The notes under the pieces: model-generated | Seen by the model: only the letters and a program-made list of their open reading frames with translations | The model's database searches: none | What the model was told of the DNA's origin: nothing | Shown here: piece after piece, positions 1 to 8,603 of the stretch | How positions within the stretch are numbered: position 1 is the first letter of the stretch | How the letters are laid out: each line of letters begins with the position of its first letter | Source of the DNA: Mesosutterella multiformis | Lineage (GTDB): Bacteria > Pseudomonadota > Gammaproteobacteria > Burkholderiales > Burkholderiaceae_F | NCBI RefSeq assembly: GCF_003402575.1 | Contig: NZ_BGZJ01000001.1 | Span: forward strand, 1,176,501-1,240,500 | Direction: 5' to 3' | DNA: 64,000 nt | Program-made: the position numbers and the translations under genes

Positions 1-1185
1 GACGTGATTCTGATTATTGCGTCCGTGATCTCGGCTATTTCCGCAATGCAGCTCGCGGGCGGCCTTGATTACCTCGTTCAGATTGCTGAAAGGATTCTGA
101 GAAACAATCCTAAGCACATCAACTATCTCGCTCCTATCGTGACGTATGTCCTCACGATCTTCGCTGGCACCGGCCACACCGCTTTCTCCATGATCCCGGT
201 TATCGTCGAAGTCGCCAAGGAACAGCACATCCGTCCGGTCTGCCCGCTGTCCATCGCTGTGGTCGCTTCCCAGATCGCTATTACCGCTTCCCCGGTGTCC
301 GCTGCCGTGATTTACATGAGCGGCGTTCTGGAACCCTTCGGCTGGAGCTACCCCACGCTGCTCTGCATCTGGCTTCTGACGACGTTCGTTGGCTGCATGC
401 TCACCTCCTTCGTGATGAGCCACATCCAGAATATGGATCTCGACTCTGACCCGGTCTACAAGGAACGTCTGGCCAAGGGCCTCGTCAAGGCTCCGGATGC
501 TTCCAGCATGAACAAGGCTCTCAAGCCGTTTGCCAAGCGCTCTGTCGCGATCTTCCTGATCGGCGTGCTCGCGGTTGTGTTCTATGCCTCCGCTATTTCT
601 CCGGCTGTCGGCCTTATCAAGCATGTGGTTGTCGGCCGTGACGCTGCCATTATGAGCCTGATGCTCCTCGTTGGCTGCCTCATCACCGTCCTCTGCAAGA
701 TTGAGCTCGGCAAGGTCGCTGATACCAGCGTCTTCAAGAGTGGCATGGTGGCCTGCATCTGCGTGCTGGGCGTTGCCTGGCTCGGTGACACCTTCGTGTC
801 CGGCCACAGCGCTGAGATCAAGACCTTCGCTGCCGCTACGGTTGCTCAGTATCCGGCTCTGCTTGCTGTCGTGTTCTTCGTGGCTGCTATGTTCCTCTAC
901 TCGCAGGCTGCTACCGCGAAGGCCATTACCCCGGCTATCGTGGCTGCTCTCGGCATCACCGCTGCCAACCCGGGTGATTCCTACATGCTGGTTGCCTGCT
1001 TCGCCGCTGTGAGCGCTCTGTTCGTTCTCCCGACCTACCCGACCCTCCTCGGCGCGGTCCAGATGGACGACACCGGCACCACCCGTATCGGCAAGTGGGT
1101 CTTCAACCACGCCTTCTTCCTCCCGGGCGTCCTCGCGATTGTGTTCAGCGTCGCGCTGGGCTTCCTTGTGACGAAGTTCTTCTAA
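1..1185 (+). CDS. dcuA: Anaerobic C4-dicarboxylate transporter DcuA (5' end cut off by window edge)
   Basis: Inner-membrane carrier that exchanges C4-dicarboxylates such as fumarate, aspartate and succinate during anaerobic growth. The visible part aligns from memory with E. coli DcuA from about its residue 49: ISAMQLAGGLDYL, APIVTYVLTIFAGTG, ITASPVSAAVIYMS and, near the end, VQMDDTGTTRIGKWVFNH are family signatures, and they fit DcuA better than DcuB. The family is about 433 residues long, so roughly 45-50 N-terminal residues lie before base 1. The GTG at base 4 is an internal codon, not a start, because the frame is open to the edge. It is strongly hydrophobic throughout and ends at a good terminator. 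It fits the fumarate-reductase theme further along the window. Confidence 0.93.
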   Translation, partial: DVILIIASVISAISAMQLAGGLDYLVQIAERILRNNPKHINYLAPIVTYVLTIFAGTGHTAFSMIPVIVEVAKEQHIRPVCPLSIAVVASQIAITASPVSAAVIYMSGVLEPFGWSYPTLLCIWLLTTFVGCMLTSFVMSHIQNMDLDSDPVYKERLAKGLVKAPDASSMNKALKPFAKRSVAIFLIGVLAVVFYASAISPAVGLIKHVVVGRDAAIMSLMLLVGCLITVLCKIELGKVADTSVFKSGMVACICVLGVAWLGDTFVSGHSAEIKTFAAATVAQYPALLAVVFFVAAMFLYSQAATAKAITPAIVAALGITAANPGDSYMLVACFAAVSALFVLPTYPTLLGAVQMDDTGTTRIGKWVFNHAFFLPGVLAIVFSVALGFLVTKFF

Positions 1186-1235
1186 GCTTCGCGATCATTC
1201 AGACCGGATACTCTCCGGTCTGAGAGTGAAGAAAG

Positions 1236-1266
1236 AAAAAAGCCAGCTTTCTAAAGCTGGCTTTTT
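1236..1266. terminator. Bidirectional intrinsic terminator between dcuA and rlmL-like gene
   Basis: A perfect inverted repeat with arms of about 14 bases around a 2-base loop has A-rich and T-rich ends. It lies between two convergent genes and can serve both. A weaker hairpin (agaccgg/ccggtct, 1201-1221) lies just before it. Confidence 0.85.
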
Positions 1267-1291
1267 CATGTCTGGAAGTTCCCGGTGCCGA

Positions 1292-2518
1292 TCAGGATTC
1301 GGCGTCAGACGGAGTGCTGTCAGATGCGGCGTCCCGGTTCTTCACGCGGCGGTTCGACCCCGCGACGAGATCAAACTTGAAGAAACGGCATTCGAGAGGA
1401 CCATTGAAGAGTACCGTCTTCCGGCCTTCCTTCAGATGCATTTCGCCCGGCAGATGACGGTCGGAGGTGAGCATCCAGGCGGTCCACCCGGCAAAGTTAT
1501 GCTTCAGGTTGTCAGCAACGTGACGCATCATCGAGCCGACCGTCGCGCTTCGGGGCGTGGACTGTTCGCCGTACGGCGGGTTAGCGACAATGATGCCCGG
1601 AGTCTCTGTCGGCGGGAGGACATTTCGGGCGTCACACACCGAGAACTTGAGATTTCCGGATTCAAGCAGTCCGCCGAGACCGGCGCGGAGCGCGTTCGCC
1701 TCAGCCTTGCGGACAACGATCGAGGAAATGTCACTTGCCGTGATTGAGACCTCACGGTGCAGGTTCACTTCACTCTTCGCGTCTTCGCGGAGTTCCGTCC
1801 AGAGTTCACGGTCAAAGTTGAGGAGCTTCTCGAAGCCGAACGAACGGCTGATTCCCGGAACCAGGCCGCAGGCGATGGAGGCCGCTTCAATCGCGATCGT
1901 GCCGGAACCGCAGAAGGGATCCAGAAGCGGCATATCGGGCGTCCATCCCGAAAGCTTCAGGAGGCCGGCCGCCATGTTTTCCTTCAGAGGAGCCTCACCC
2001 TTATCGGTTCGCCAGCCGCGCTTGAAGAGCGATTCGCCGGAGAGATCGATGTAAAGCGTGCAGTACTTTTCATCGAGGAACGCCGCAATCTGCACATCAG
2101 GCGACTCGCGGCTGATGTCCGGGCGGGTGCCGGCGAGCTCGCGGAACCGGTCGCAGACAGCGTCCTTGATGCGCAGCGTCGTGAATTCGAGAGACTTCAG
2201 CGGCGCGCGGTGAGCGGAAATTGAAATGCGGAACGTCTGATCCGGCGTGAAATAGAGCTCCCAGGGCGTACGGCGGGCCTGCTCATAAATGTCTCGGCTG
2301 TCCCAGTAGTCATGGAAAGACACCTCCATCATCACGCGGGACGCGATCCGGGAGCGGAGGCACGCGAGGTAGGCAGTCTCGATCGTGCCCTCAAACATCA
2401 CGCCGGAAGGTGTCTTGCGGGAGCGCTTAGCGCCGCATGCCGCGAGCTCTTCCTCGAGCACGGCCTCAAGTCCCCAGGGACAGGCGGCGTAAAAGCGGTG
2501 GTTCTTCTTATCTTGCAT
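1292..2518 (-). CDS. THUMP-domain rRNA guanine-N2 methyltransferase (RlmL N-terminal type)
   Basis: SAM-dependent RNA methyltransferase of the RlmL/YcbY-type group that makes N2-methylguanosine in 23S rRNA. The N-terminal half (about 1-170) looks like the ferredoxin-like plus THUMP RNA-binding part (start FYAACPWGLEAVLEEEL). The C-terminal half is a Rossmann methyltransferase with the SAM motif LDPFCGSGT at 199-207 and the catalytic NPPYGE at 313-318. At 408 residues it matches the short single-domain relatives rather than the roughly 700-residue fused RlmKL of E. coli. The tail from about 385 is polar and probably disordered. It is the last gene of the leuS-lptE-holA-proA run, 38 bases after proA. 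The exact target base (G2445 by analogy) is inferred. Confidence 0.85.
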   Translation of the reverse strand: MQDKKNHRFYAACPWGLEAVLEEELAACGAKRSRKTPSGVMFEGTIETAYLACLRSRIASRVMMEVSFHDYWDSRDIYEQARRTPWELYFTPDQTFRISISAHRAPLKSLEFTTLRIKDAVCDRFRELAGTRPDISRESPDVQIAAFLDEKYCTLYIDLSGESLFKRGWRTDKGEAPLKENMAAGLLKLSGWTPDMPLLDPFCGSGTIAIEAASIACGLVPGISRSFGFEKLLNFDRELWTELREDAKSEVNLHREVSITASDISSIVVRKAEANALRAGLGGLLESGNLKFSVCDARNVLPPTETPGIIVANPPYGEQSTPRSATVGSMMRHVADNLKHNFAGWTAWMLTSDRHLPGEMHLKEGRKTVLFNGPLECRFFKFDLVAGSNRRVKNRDAASDSTPSDAES

Positions 2519-2556
2519 TTTTTTCCTAACAAAAGGGGTTCCGGGCGGAGGCCGCT

Positions 2557-3855
2557 CTAGCGGCGGCCTTCGCCATGTCCGAGGACAACGAATTTCTGGC
2601 TGGTGAGCCCTTCAAGTCCGACCGGACCCCGGGCATGCAGCTTATCGGTGGAGATGCCGATTTCCGCGCCAAGCCCGTATTCGAACCCGTCAGCAAAGCG
2701 GGTGGAGGCATTGATCAGGACGGAGGCGGAGTCCACTTCCCGCAGGAAGCGCTCGCCGCGCGTATAGCTGTCCGTCACGATGGCGTCGGTGTGGTGGGAG
2801 CCGTGTTCGTTGATGAAGTCGATCGCTTCATCCAGGCTCTCCATCACCTTGATTGAAATGACCGGCCCATTGTATTCGGTATCCCAGTCTTCGGGGGACG
2901 CGCTGATCGCGGCAAACCCTGAGTTCTGAATAATATCAAGGCTCGGATCGTCGGCCCGCATTTCAACTTTCTTATCGTGGAAGATCCGGGCGATGCGGGG
3001 AAGGAAGTCAGCGGCGACCCGCTCATGGACGAGGAGCGTCTCAGTCGTGTTGCAGGGCGAGAAGCGCTGCGTCTTCGCGTTATCCGTCACTTCAACCGCC
3101 ATGTCGATATCGGCGTAGGAGTCGATATACGTGTGGCAGATTCCGTTGAGGTGCTTGATCATCGGAATGCGGGACTTTTCCATGAGACGCGAGACCAGCC
3201 CTTTGCCGCCACGGGGAATCACGATATCAACCCACTCAGGGTGAGTGACCAGCTGATCCACCATATCGCGGTCAGGGGTTGCCACAAACTGCACCGCGTC
3301 AGCCGGCAGTCCGGCTTCTTCAAGCGCTTCAGAGACAATTTTCGCGAGAATCCGGTTCGTCCGGATCGCTTCGCTGCCGCCGCGGAGAATGGCGGCGTTG
3401 CCGCTCTTCAGCGTGAGCGCCGCGGCATCCACTGTGACATTCGGGCGGCTTTCATAAATGATCGCGATCACGCCAAGCGGCACGCGCATGCGGCCAACCA
3501 GAATGCCGGAGGGCTGGGGTTCGAGCGACTGAATAGCGCCGATGGGATCCGGAAGCTTCGCGACCTGAGCGCAGCCTTCCGCCATCTTCTTCACCGTGTC
3601 TTCAGTCACCGTGAGGCGGTCGATAAAAGCGTCCGGGTAACCCTTCAGCTTCGCTGCCTCAAGGTCTTCACGGTTGACGGCCTGGATTTCTTCAGACCGC
3701 TCGAGGAGAAGGCGCGAAAGCACGGCAAGCGCCTTGTCCTTCGGCGCCCGGCGGGCTGCCGCCATCGGTTTCGACGCGGCGCGGGCACGGGTCCCAAGGT
3801 CCCGCATATAGTCGAGCGCGGCGCGGCCCGATTCGTTTTCTGTCACTTCAGACAT
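2557..3855 (-). CDS. proA: Glutamate-5-semialdehyde dehydrogenase (gamma-glutamyl phosphate reductase)
   Basis: Second step of proline synthesis: NADPH-dependent reduction of glutamyl-5-phosphate to glutamate semialdehyde. The whole 432-residue protein matches the family in length and order. It has IYESRPNVTVD at 133-143, the SGNAAILRGGSEA cofactor segment at 151-163, and the catalytic cysteine C268 in RFSPCNTTETLLVH. The proline partner ProB is not in the window. It follows holA by 80 bases in the same direction. Placing proA after holA is common in betaproteobacteria, where the group leuS-lptE-holA-proA is recurrent. Confidence 0.96.
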   Translation of the reverse strand: MSEVTENESGRAALDYMRDLGTRARAASKPMAAARRAPKDKALAVLSRLLLERSEEIQAVNREDLEAAKLKGYPDAFIDRLTVTEDTVKKMAEGCAQVAKLPDPIGAIQSLEPQPSGILVGRMRVPLGVIAIIYESRPNVTVDAAALTLKSGNAAILRGGSEAIRTNRILAKIVSEALEEAGLPADAVQFVATPDRDMVDQLVTHPEWVDIVIPRGGKGLVSRLMEKSRIPMIKHLNGICHTYIDSYADIDMAVEVTDNAKTQRFSPCNTTETLLVHERVAADFLPRIARIFHDKKVEMRADDPSLDIIQNSGFAAISASPEDWDTEYNGPVISIKVMESLDEAIDFINEHGSHHTDAIVTDSYTRGERFLREVDSASVLINASTRFADGFEYGLGAEIGISTDKLHARGPVGLEGLTSQKFVVLGHGEGRR

Positions 3856-3935
3856 GTTTTCCTCACTTTTGCCCGGAAATATCCAGGCGGCGGCGTGACT
3901 GTCAGGCCGGATGTGCGGGGCAGGAGAGGCTCCGG

Positions 3936-4991
3936 TTACCGGGCGATGAAGGCCGCAACGGACTTCAGTTCAACCCAGGGATCCGTGTCCCGGGAAGGAA
4001 CCGGGATCCCCTTATAGATTCTGTCGATATCCGCGCAGACGGTCAGCGCGTTCTCGAGTTTCCTCGAGCTGAGCCTCGCGGCGCCCGAGGCGACTGCGTC
4101 CGCGATGTCACGGGGCCAGATCCGGAGTTCCCGGGCGGCGCTCTGTGCGGTCTGTCCGGTCGCGTCCATATGGTGCCGGACCGCGATCATCTTGCGGATA
4201 TTCTCAGAGAAAAGATACATCAGAAGGGGCAGCGCTGCGCTCTGATCAAATTCGGCGCGGATGCCTTCAATCGCGCGGCACGCGCGGGCGGCATCTCCCT
4301 TCATGGCGGCGATCCCGACCGAAGCGAAGTCGAAGCGCGAATTGTCGAGCACCGAGCTCTGAACCTCTTCGAGTGTGAGAGGCGTGCTTCCCTCATGAAG
4401 GAGCGACAGCTTCCGGACTTCCTGGCTCGCGGCGAGAAGGTTCCCTTCGGTCTGTTCCGCGAGGAACCTCATCGTTTCATCGTCAGCCGACAGGCCTTCA
4501 CTCTTCAGCCTGGCGCGGAGCCAGGAGGGGAAGGATGCGATCGGCACCGGGTCACAGCTGACGAGAACCGCGCCTGAAGTGAGTTCCTTGAACCACTTGC
4601 TCTTCCGTACCCGCCAGTCGGCCTCGGGAACCGTCACGATCACGATGACCGCGCCCGGATCAATCGGCGTGGAGCCGAGAGCCGCAAGCGCCGCGCTCCC
4701 ACGGGTGCCGGGGGAGGGACTTGCAAGACGGACTTCCACGATTTTCTTTGCGGCAAAAAGCGAGATCGCGGCAACCGCGACGCTGATCTGATTCCAGTCA
4801 CTGTTCGCGGACAGCGTGAGAACTTCGCGCTCTTCGTAGCCGAGGCCGCGGGCCGCAGCTCGGATCGCGTCCGCGGACTCGAGAGCGAGCAGAGGCTCTT
4901 CATCCGCGATCACCCAGAGCGGAGCGATTCCGCCCCGTTTGGCGTCAGAGGCGAGTCTCGGACCGAGTGACGCGCTACTTAGCTGCTGCAT
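3936..4991 (-). CDS. holA: DNA polymerase III subunit delta
   Basis: Clamp-loader subunit that opens the beta sliding clamp for the replicative polymerase. The N-terminal segment PLWVIADEEPLLALESADAIRAAARGLGYEEREVLTL is the usual HolA opening, and the internal LAEQTEGNLLAASQEVRKLSLL segment and C-terminal alpha-helical collar region (to 351 residues) match the family. The start overlaps the end of lptE by 17 bases, which argues for translational coupling. This order, lptE then holA, is conserved in beta- and gammaproteobacteria. No odd feature is seen. Confidence 0.92.
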   Translation of the reverse strand: MQQLSSASLGPRLASDAKRGGIAPLWVIADEEPLLALESADAIRAAARGLGYEEREVLTLSANSDWNQISVAVAAISLFAAKKIVEVRLASPSPGTRGSAALAALGSTPIDPGAVIVIVTVPEADWRVRKSKWFKELTSGAVLVSCDPVPIASFPSWLRARLKSEGLSADDETMRFLAEQTEGNLLAASQEVRKLSLLHEGSTPLTLEEVQSSVLDNSRFDFASVGIAAMKGDAARACRAIEGIRAEFDQSAALPLLMYLFSENIRKMIAVRHHMDATGQTAQSAARELRIWPRDIADAVASGAARLSSRKLENALTVCADIDRIYKGIPVPSRDTDPWVELKSVAAFIAR

Positions 4992-5499
4992 GGGCCTTCG
5001 CCTTCGCGGCCTCGATGCGGCGCATCAGCTGCACCACAATGTCCCGCTCGATATCGCGGTAAAGCGTGGCTTCTTCGGTTTCGCGCGACAGATAGTTGCG
5101 GATCGTGTACGGAAGGTCGCGGCGGGCGGAAAGTGTCGTGGGCGGGAGATATTCGTAGCCGTCAGGGGCGGCGAGTTTGAAGGTCACATCCCAGCCGAGA
5201 CGGTATTCACGGGCGTCGCCGATATCGTTATAAGTCTGCACCACGCGGGACCGGGACTGAGACACGATCGAAAGGATCGCGTCAGCGTCTGCCATCTGAT
5301 CCACGACACGGGCATTGGTTTCCGCATTGATGTGGCGGCGCAGCTCCCACTTCAGAGTCGACTGATCGCTCATCTGCAGGTACACGGTCTCAAACGGAAC
5401 AGTGAACCGGCCGCGGGGCCTGAAACCGCACCCGGTAAGAGCGAGCGATGCGGCGGCCGCGGCAAGAAGCGCGCGGCGATTGAGACCGGTGGTATGCAT
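4975..5499 (-). CDS. lptE: LPS-assembly lipoprotein LptE
   Basis: Outer-membrane lipoprotein that plugs the LptD barrel and helps insert lipopolysaccharide. The sequence shows a signal peptide with twin arginine-like basic start (LNRRALLAAAAA), a lipobox LTGC with C24 as the lipidated residue, and the family fold region to 174 residues. I chose ATG 5499 because AAGGAA lies 9 bases before it; a start 13 codons earlier (5538) lacks this and would put a charged stretch before the signal peptide. It sits between leuS and holA as in most betaproteobacteria. Identification relies on position plus lipoprotein features, since LptE sequence is poorly conserved. Confidence 0.88.
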   Translation of the reverse strand: MHTTGLNRRALLAAAAASLALTGCGFRPRGRFTVPFETVYLQMSDQSTLKWELRRHINAETNARVVDQMADADAILSIVSQSRSRVVQTYNDIGDAREYRLGWDVTFKLAAPDGYEYLPPTTLSARRDLPYTIRNYLSRETEEATLYRDIERDIVVQLMRRIEAAKAKAHAAAK

Positions 5500-5583
5500 A
5501 AGCGGAAATTCCTTCTTTTCGCGGCGGTGTAAGAACATCCCTACATTATACGGAGAGGGGGAGAGGGTGAAATGCGAAAGAAA

Positions 5584-5651
5584 TGCCCCAGACGGGGAAT
5601 CCCGGCTGGGGCAATAGAGGAAAGAGGAGACCTTTGGCGGACTCCTCTTTC
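5584..5651 (-). terminator. Two tandem stem-loops after leuS
   Basis: TGCCCCAG/CTGGGGCA (5584-5613) and GAAAGAGGAG/CTCCTCTTTC (5620-5651) are perfect inverted repeats in the 168-base gap between leuS and lptE. Neither has a strong T-run on the minus strand, so they may reduce rather than stop transcription into lptE, or stabilise the leuS mRNA end. Confidence 0.5.
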
Positions 5652-5667
5652 AGACCCGTGGGTCAGA

Positions 5668-8319
5668 TCAGGCCTTCGGAGCCGGAGCGACGATATTCAC
5701 GAGCCGCTTCGGAACGATGATCACCTTCTTCACCGGGGTGTCGCCGAGGAAGCGGGACACATCGGCGTCAGCGAGAGCCGTCTTTTCGATCTCTTCCCGG
5801 CTGGCGTCCGGAGCGACCATGATGCGGCCGCGGAGCTTGCCGTTCACCTGGACCACGAGCTGGATCTCATCAGCGGCGAGCGCTTCCGGATCCACCTTCG
5901 GCCACGGGGAGTCGATGATTTCGCCGAGTTCCTTCACATACCCGAGCTCATCCCAGAGGGAAGTCGTGATGTGAGGAGCGAGCGGATAGAGCACGCGCAG
6001 CAGGAGCGAGAGCGATTCGCGGAGCAGCGCTGCGCTGCCGGCCGAACCATCGTCCTTGAAGCTGTCGATCTCGTTCATCATCTTCATCGCGGCCGACACA
6101 ACCGTGTTGTACTGCATACGGTCAAGGTCAGCCGTCGCCTGAGCGACGTTCTGATAGAGCGAACGGCGCAGGCTCTTCTGATCGGAGGTGGCAGTCTTCG
6201 GGTCAAAGGCACCGGCGCTGGCGAGCTCATCGCGCTTCGAATAGGTCCAGCTCCAGAGGCGGCGCAGGAAGCGGAAGGTGCCTTCGGCGCCGGCATTGCT
6301 CCAGGCCGCGGACTGATCCGGGGGTCCGGCGAACATCACGAACGTACGGGCGGTATCCGCGCCGTACTTCTTGATGATGTCACGCGGCTCAACCACGTTG
6401 CACTTCGACTTTGACATCTTCTGGATGCCGGCCGACTTCACAGGCTGGCCGTCTTCCTTGGAAATCGCGCCGGTCGGGCGGCCCTTTTCGTCCGTCTTCA
6501 CCTCGATTTCATCGGGGTAGTACCAGCGGATGTGCCCATCCGGAAGCTCGCGGTAGAAGGCTTCGGCGCAGAGCATGCCCTGCGTGAAGAGACGCTTGAA
6601 CGGCTCATCAAACTTCACGAGCCCAAGGTCACGCATCACCTTCGTCCAGAAACGGGCGTAGAGGAGGTGGAGCACGGCGTGCTCGATACCGCCGATGTAC
6701 TGGTCCATCGGATTCCAGTAGTCGTTGCGGCTGTCCACCATCGCGGTGTCGCAGTCCGGCGAGCAGTAGCGCATGAAGTACCAGCTCGAGTCAACGAACG
6801 TATCCATCGTGTCGGTTTCCCGCTGGGCGGGGCCGCCGCACTTCGGGCAGGTCACGTTCAGGAACGCCGGATCCTTGGCGAGCGGATTGCCGGAACCGTC
6901 CGGAATTTCGTTCTCAGGCAGCACAACCGGCAGATCTTCTTCAGGAACCGGAACCGCGCCGCACTTCGGGCAGTTGATCATCGGGATCGGGGTGCCCCAG
7001 TAGCGCTGACGGGAAATGGACCAGTCGCGCAGACGGAACTGCACGTGCTTTTCACCAAGGCCCTTCGCCTTCAGGTCAGCCGCAATGGCGTCGATCGCCT
7101 CATGGAAGTGAAGTCCGTCATACTTGCCGGAATTCACGCAGTAGGGGTTCAGCGTCTTGTCGCCATACCATTCCTGCCAGTGATCCGTCGTGAATTCGGG
7201 AACGCCGTCGAGGTTCACTGCCTGGCGGATTTCGATACCGTAGCGTTTCGCAAACGAAAAGTCGCGTTCATCGTGCGCCGGGACGCCCATGACGGCGCCT
7301 TCGCCGTACGTCATCAGCACGTAGTTGCCGACCCAGACCGGAACATCAGCACCCGTGATCGGGTGACGGACCGTGAGGTTCGTCTTGATGCCCTTCTTTT
7401 CCTTCGTCGCCATATCGGCTTCGGAAACGCTGCCCTTCGCGCACTCAGCAACGAAAGCGGCAACCGCGGGATCGCTCTTCGCGGCGTATTTTGCGAGCGG
7501 GTGCTCGGCCGCCACGGCGACGAACGTCACGCCCATGATCGTGTCAGCGCGCGTCGTGTAAACGCGGAGCTGATGCTCTTCGCCTTCAAGCGTATAGGGG
7601 AAGGCAAAGTCCACGCCTTCGCTGCGGCCGATCCAATGGCGCTGCATCGCGCGGACCTGATCCGGCCAGCCGTCGAGCTTATCGATGTCGTCCAGCAGCT
7701 CCTGAGCGTACTGCGTGATACCGAGGTAGTAGCCCGGAATCTCCTTACGCTCAACCACGGCGCCGGAACGCCAGCCGCGGCCATCAATCACCTGCTCGTT
7801 GGCGAGCACGGTCTGGTCCACCGGGTCCCAGTTCACCACCTGAGTCTTGCGGTAGGCGATGCCGCGCTTCAGCATCTGCAGGAAGATCCACTGATTCCAG
7901 CGGTAGTACTCCGGCTTGCAGGTCGTCACTTCGCGCGACCAGTCAAAGGCGAGCCCCAGCGGCGCCATCTGCGACTTCATGTCAGCGATGTTCGCGTACG
8001 TCCACTGCGCGGGCGGCACCTTCTTGGCAAGCGCGGCGTTTTCAGCCGGCAGGCCGAAGGAATCCCATCCCATCGGAGTCATGACGTTGTCGCCGCACAT
8101 ACGGCGGTAACGGTACAGCACGTCATTCAGGGTGTAGTTGCGTACGTGGCCCATGTGAAGCTTCCCGGAAGGATAGGGAAGCATCGAGCAAACATAGTAT
8201 TTCGGTTTTTCATGGCCGGAGGCATCAAGCGCATGCTCGACCGCGCGGTAGACATCCTGTGCCTTCCACTTGGCCTGAACTTCCGCTTCGACGAGTTCCG
8301 GAGAGTAGGTCTCACGCAT
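5668..8319 (-). CDS. leuS: Leucyl-tRNA synthetase
   Basis: Class I aminoacyl-tRNA synthetase that charges tRNA-Leu in the cytoplasm. The HIGH-type motif is HMGH at 55-58 within [15 protein letters not shown]. The CP1 editing domain carries [12 protein letters not shown] at 255-266 and the conserved [10 protein letters not shown] at 344-353, and KMSKS is at 634-638. Two CPKC/CPKCGG zinc-type cysteine pairs near 450 and 491 belong to the connective region. The 883-residue length is normal. It is the first gene of the minus-strand housekeeping run and is divergent from uvrD across 284 bases. That gap holds a T/A-rich stretch near 8340-8370 and must contain both promoters. Confidence 0.98.
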   Translation of the reverse strand: MRETYSPELVEAEVQAKWKAQDVYRAVEHALDASGHEKPKYYVCSMLPYPSGKLHMGHVRNYTLNDVLYRYRRMCGDNVMTPMGWDSFGLPAENAALAKKVPPAQWTYANIADMKSQMAPLGLAFDWSREVTTCKPEYYRWNQWIFLQMLKRGIAYRKTQVVNWDPVDQTVLANEQVIDGRGWRSGAVVERKEIPGYYLGITQYAQELLDDIDKLDGWPDQVRAMQRHWIGRSEGVDFAFPYTLEGEEHQLRVYTTRADTIMGVTFVAVAAEHPLAKYAAKSDPAVAAFVAECAKGSVSEADMATKEKKGIKTNLTVRHPITGADVPVWVGNYVLMTYGEGAVMGVPAHDERDFSFAKRYGIEIRQAVNLDGVPEFTTDHWQEWYGDKTLNPYCVNSGKYDGLHFHEAIDAIAADLKAKGLGEKHVQFRLRDWSISRQRYWGTPIPMINCPKCGAVPVPEEDLPVVLPENEIPDGSGNPLAKDPAFLNVTCPKCGGPAQRETDTMDTFVDSSWYFMRYCSPDCDTAMVDSRNDYWNPMDQYIGGIEHAVLHLLYARFWTKVMRDLGLVKFDEPFKRLFTQGMLCAEAFYRELPDGHIRWYYPDEIEVKTDEKGRPTGAISKEDGQPVKSAGIQKMSKSKCNVVEPRDIIKKYGADTARTFVMFAGPPDQSAAWSNAGAEGTFRFLRRLWSWTYSKRDELASAGAFDPKTATSDQKSLRRSLYQNVAQATADLDRMQYNTVVSAAMKMMNEIDSFKDDGSAGSAALLRESLSLLLRVLYPLAPHITTSLWDELGYVKELGEIIDSPWPKVDPEALAADEIQLVVQVNGKLRGRIMVAPDASREEIEKTALADADVSRFLGDTPVKKVIIVPKRLVNIVAPAPKA

Positions 8320-8603
8320 TGGAGGATTCCCAGTCTTAAGGAAATAAAGAGTTAGATTAGTTAGTATATCCCGCGGAACGGGCTGTAACGTCAGTCAGCA
8401 CGCCCGGGACACCTGACAGGCAGATGGTCCGCGTCTCATTTCTGCCTTTCCCCGCTCTTTCCATGCGGGTAGAATTTCAACCCCCTTTCAGCGAAGGATC
8501 CGCGTCCGAGCGGTTTCCGTGCGGCTCCGGTCTCATTCCGTCAGAGAATGGACACCCGAGCAACGCTTCGCCCCCTCTTACACTCAATTTGGACAGACGA
8601 CCT

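Noticed and set aside
8424-8603. A longer UvrD start at 8424
   Set aside because: The extra 60 residues lack family similarity and are proline-rich; the ATG at 8604 gives the standard start.
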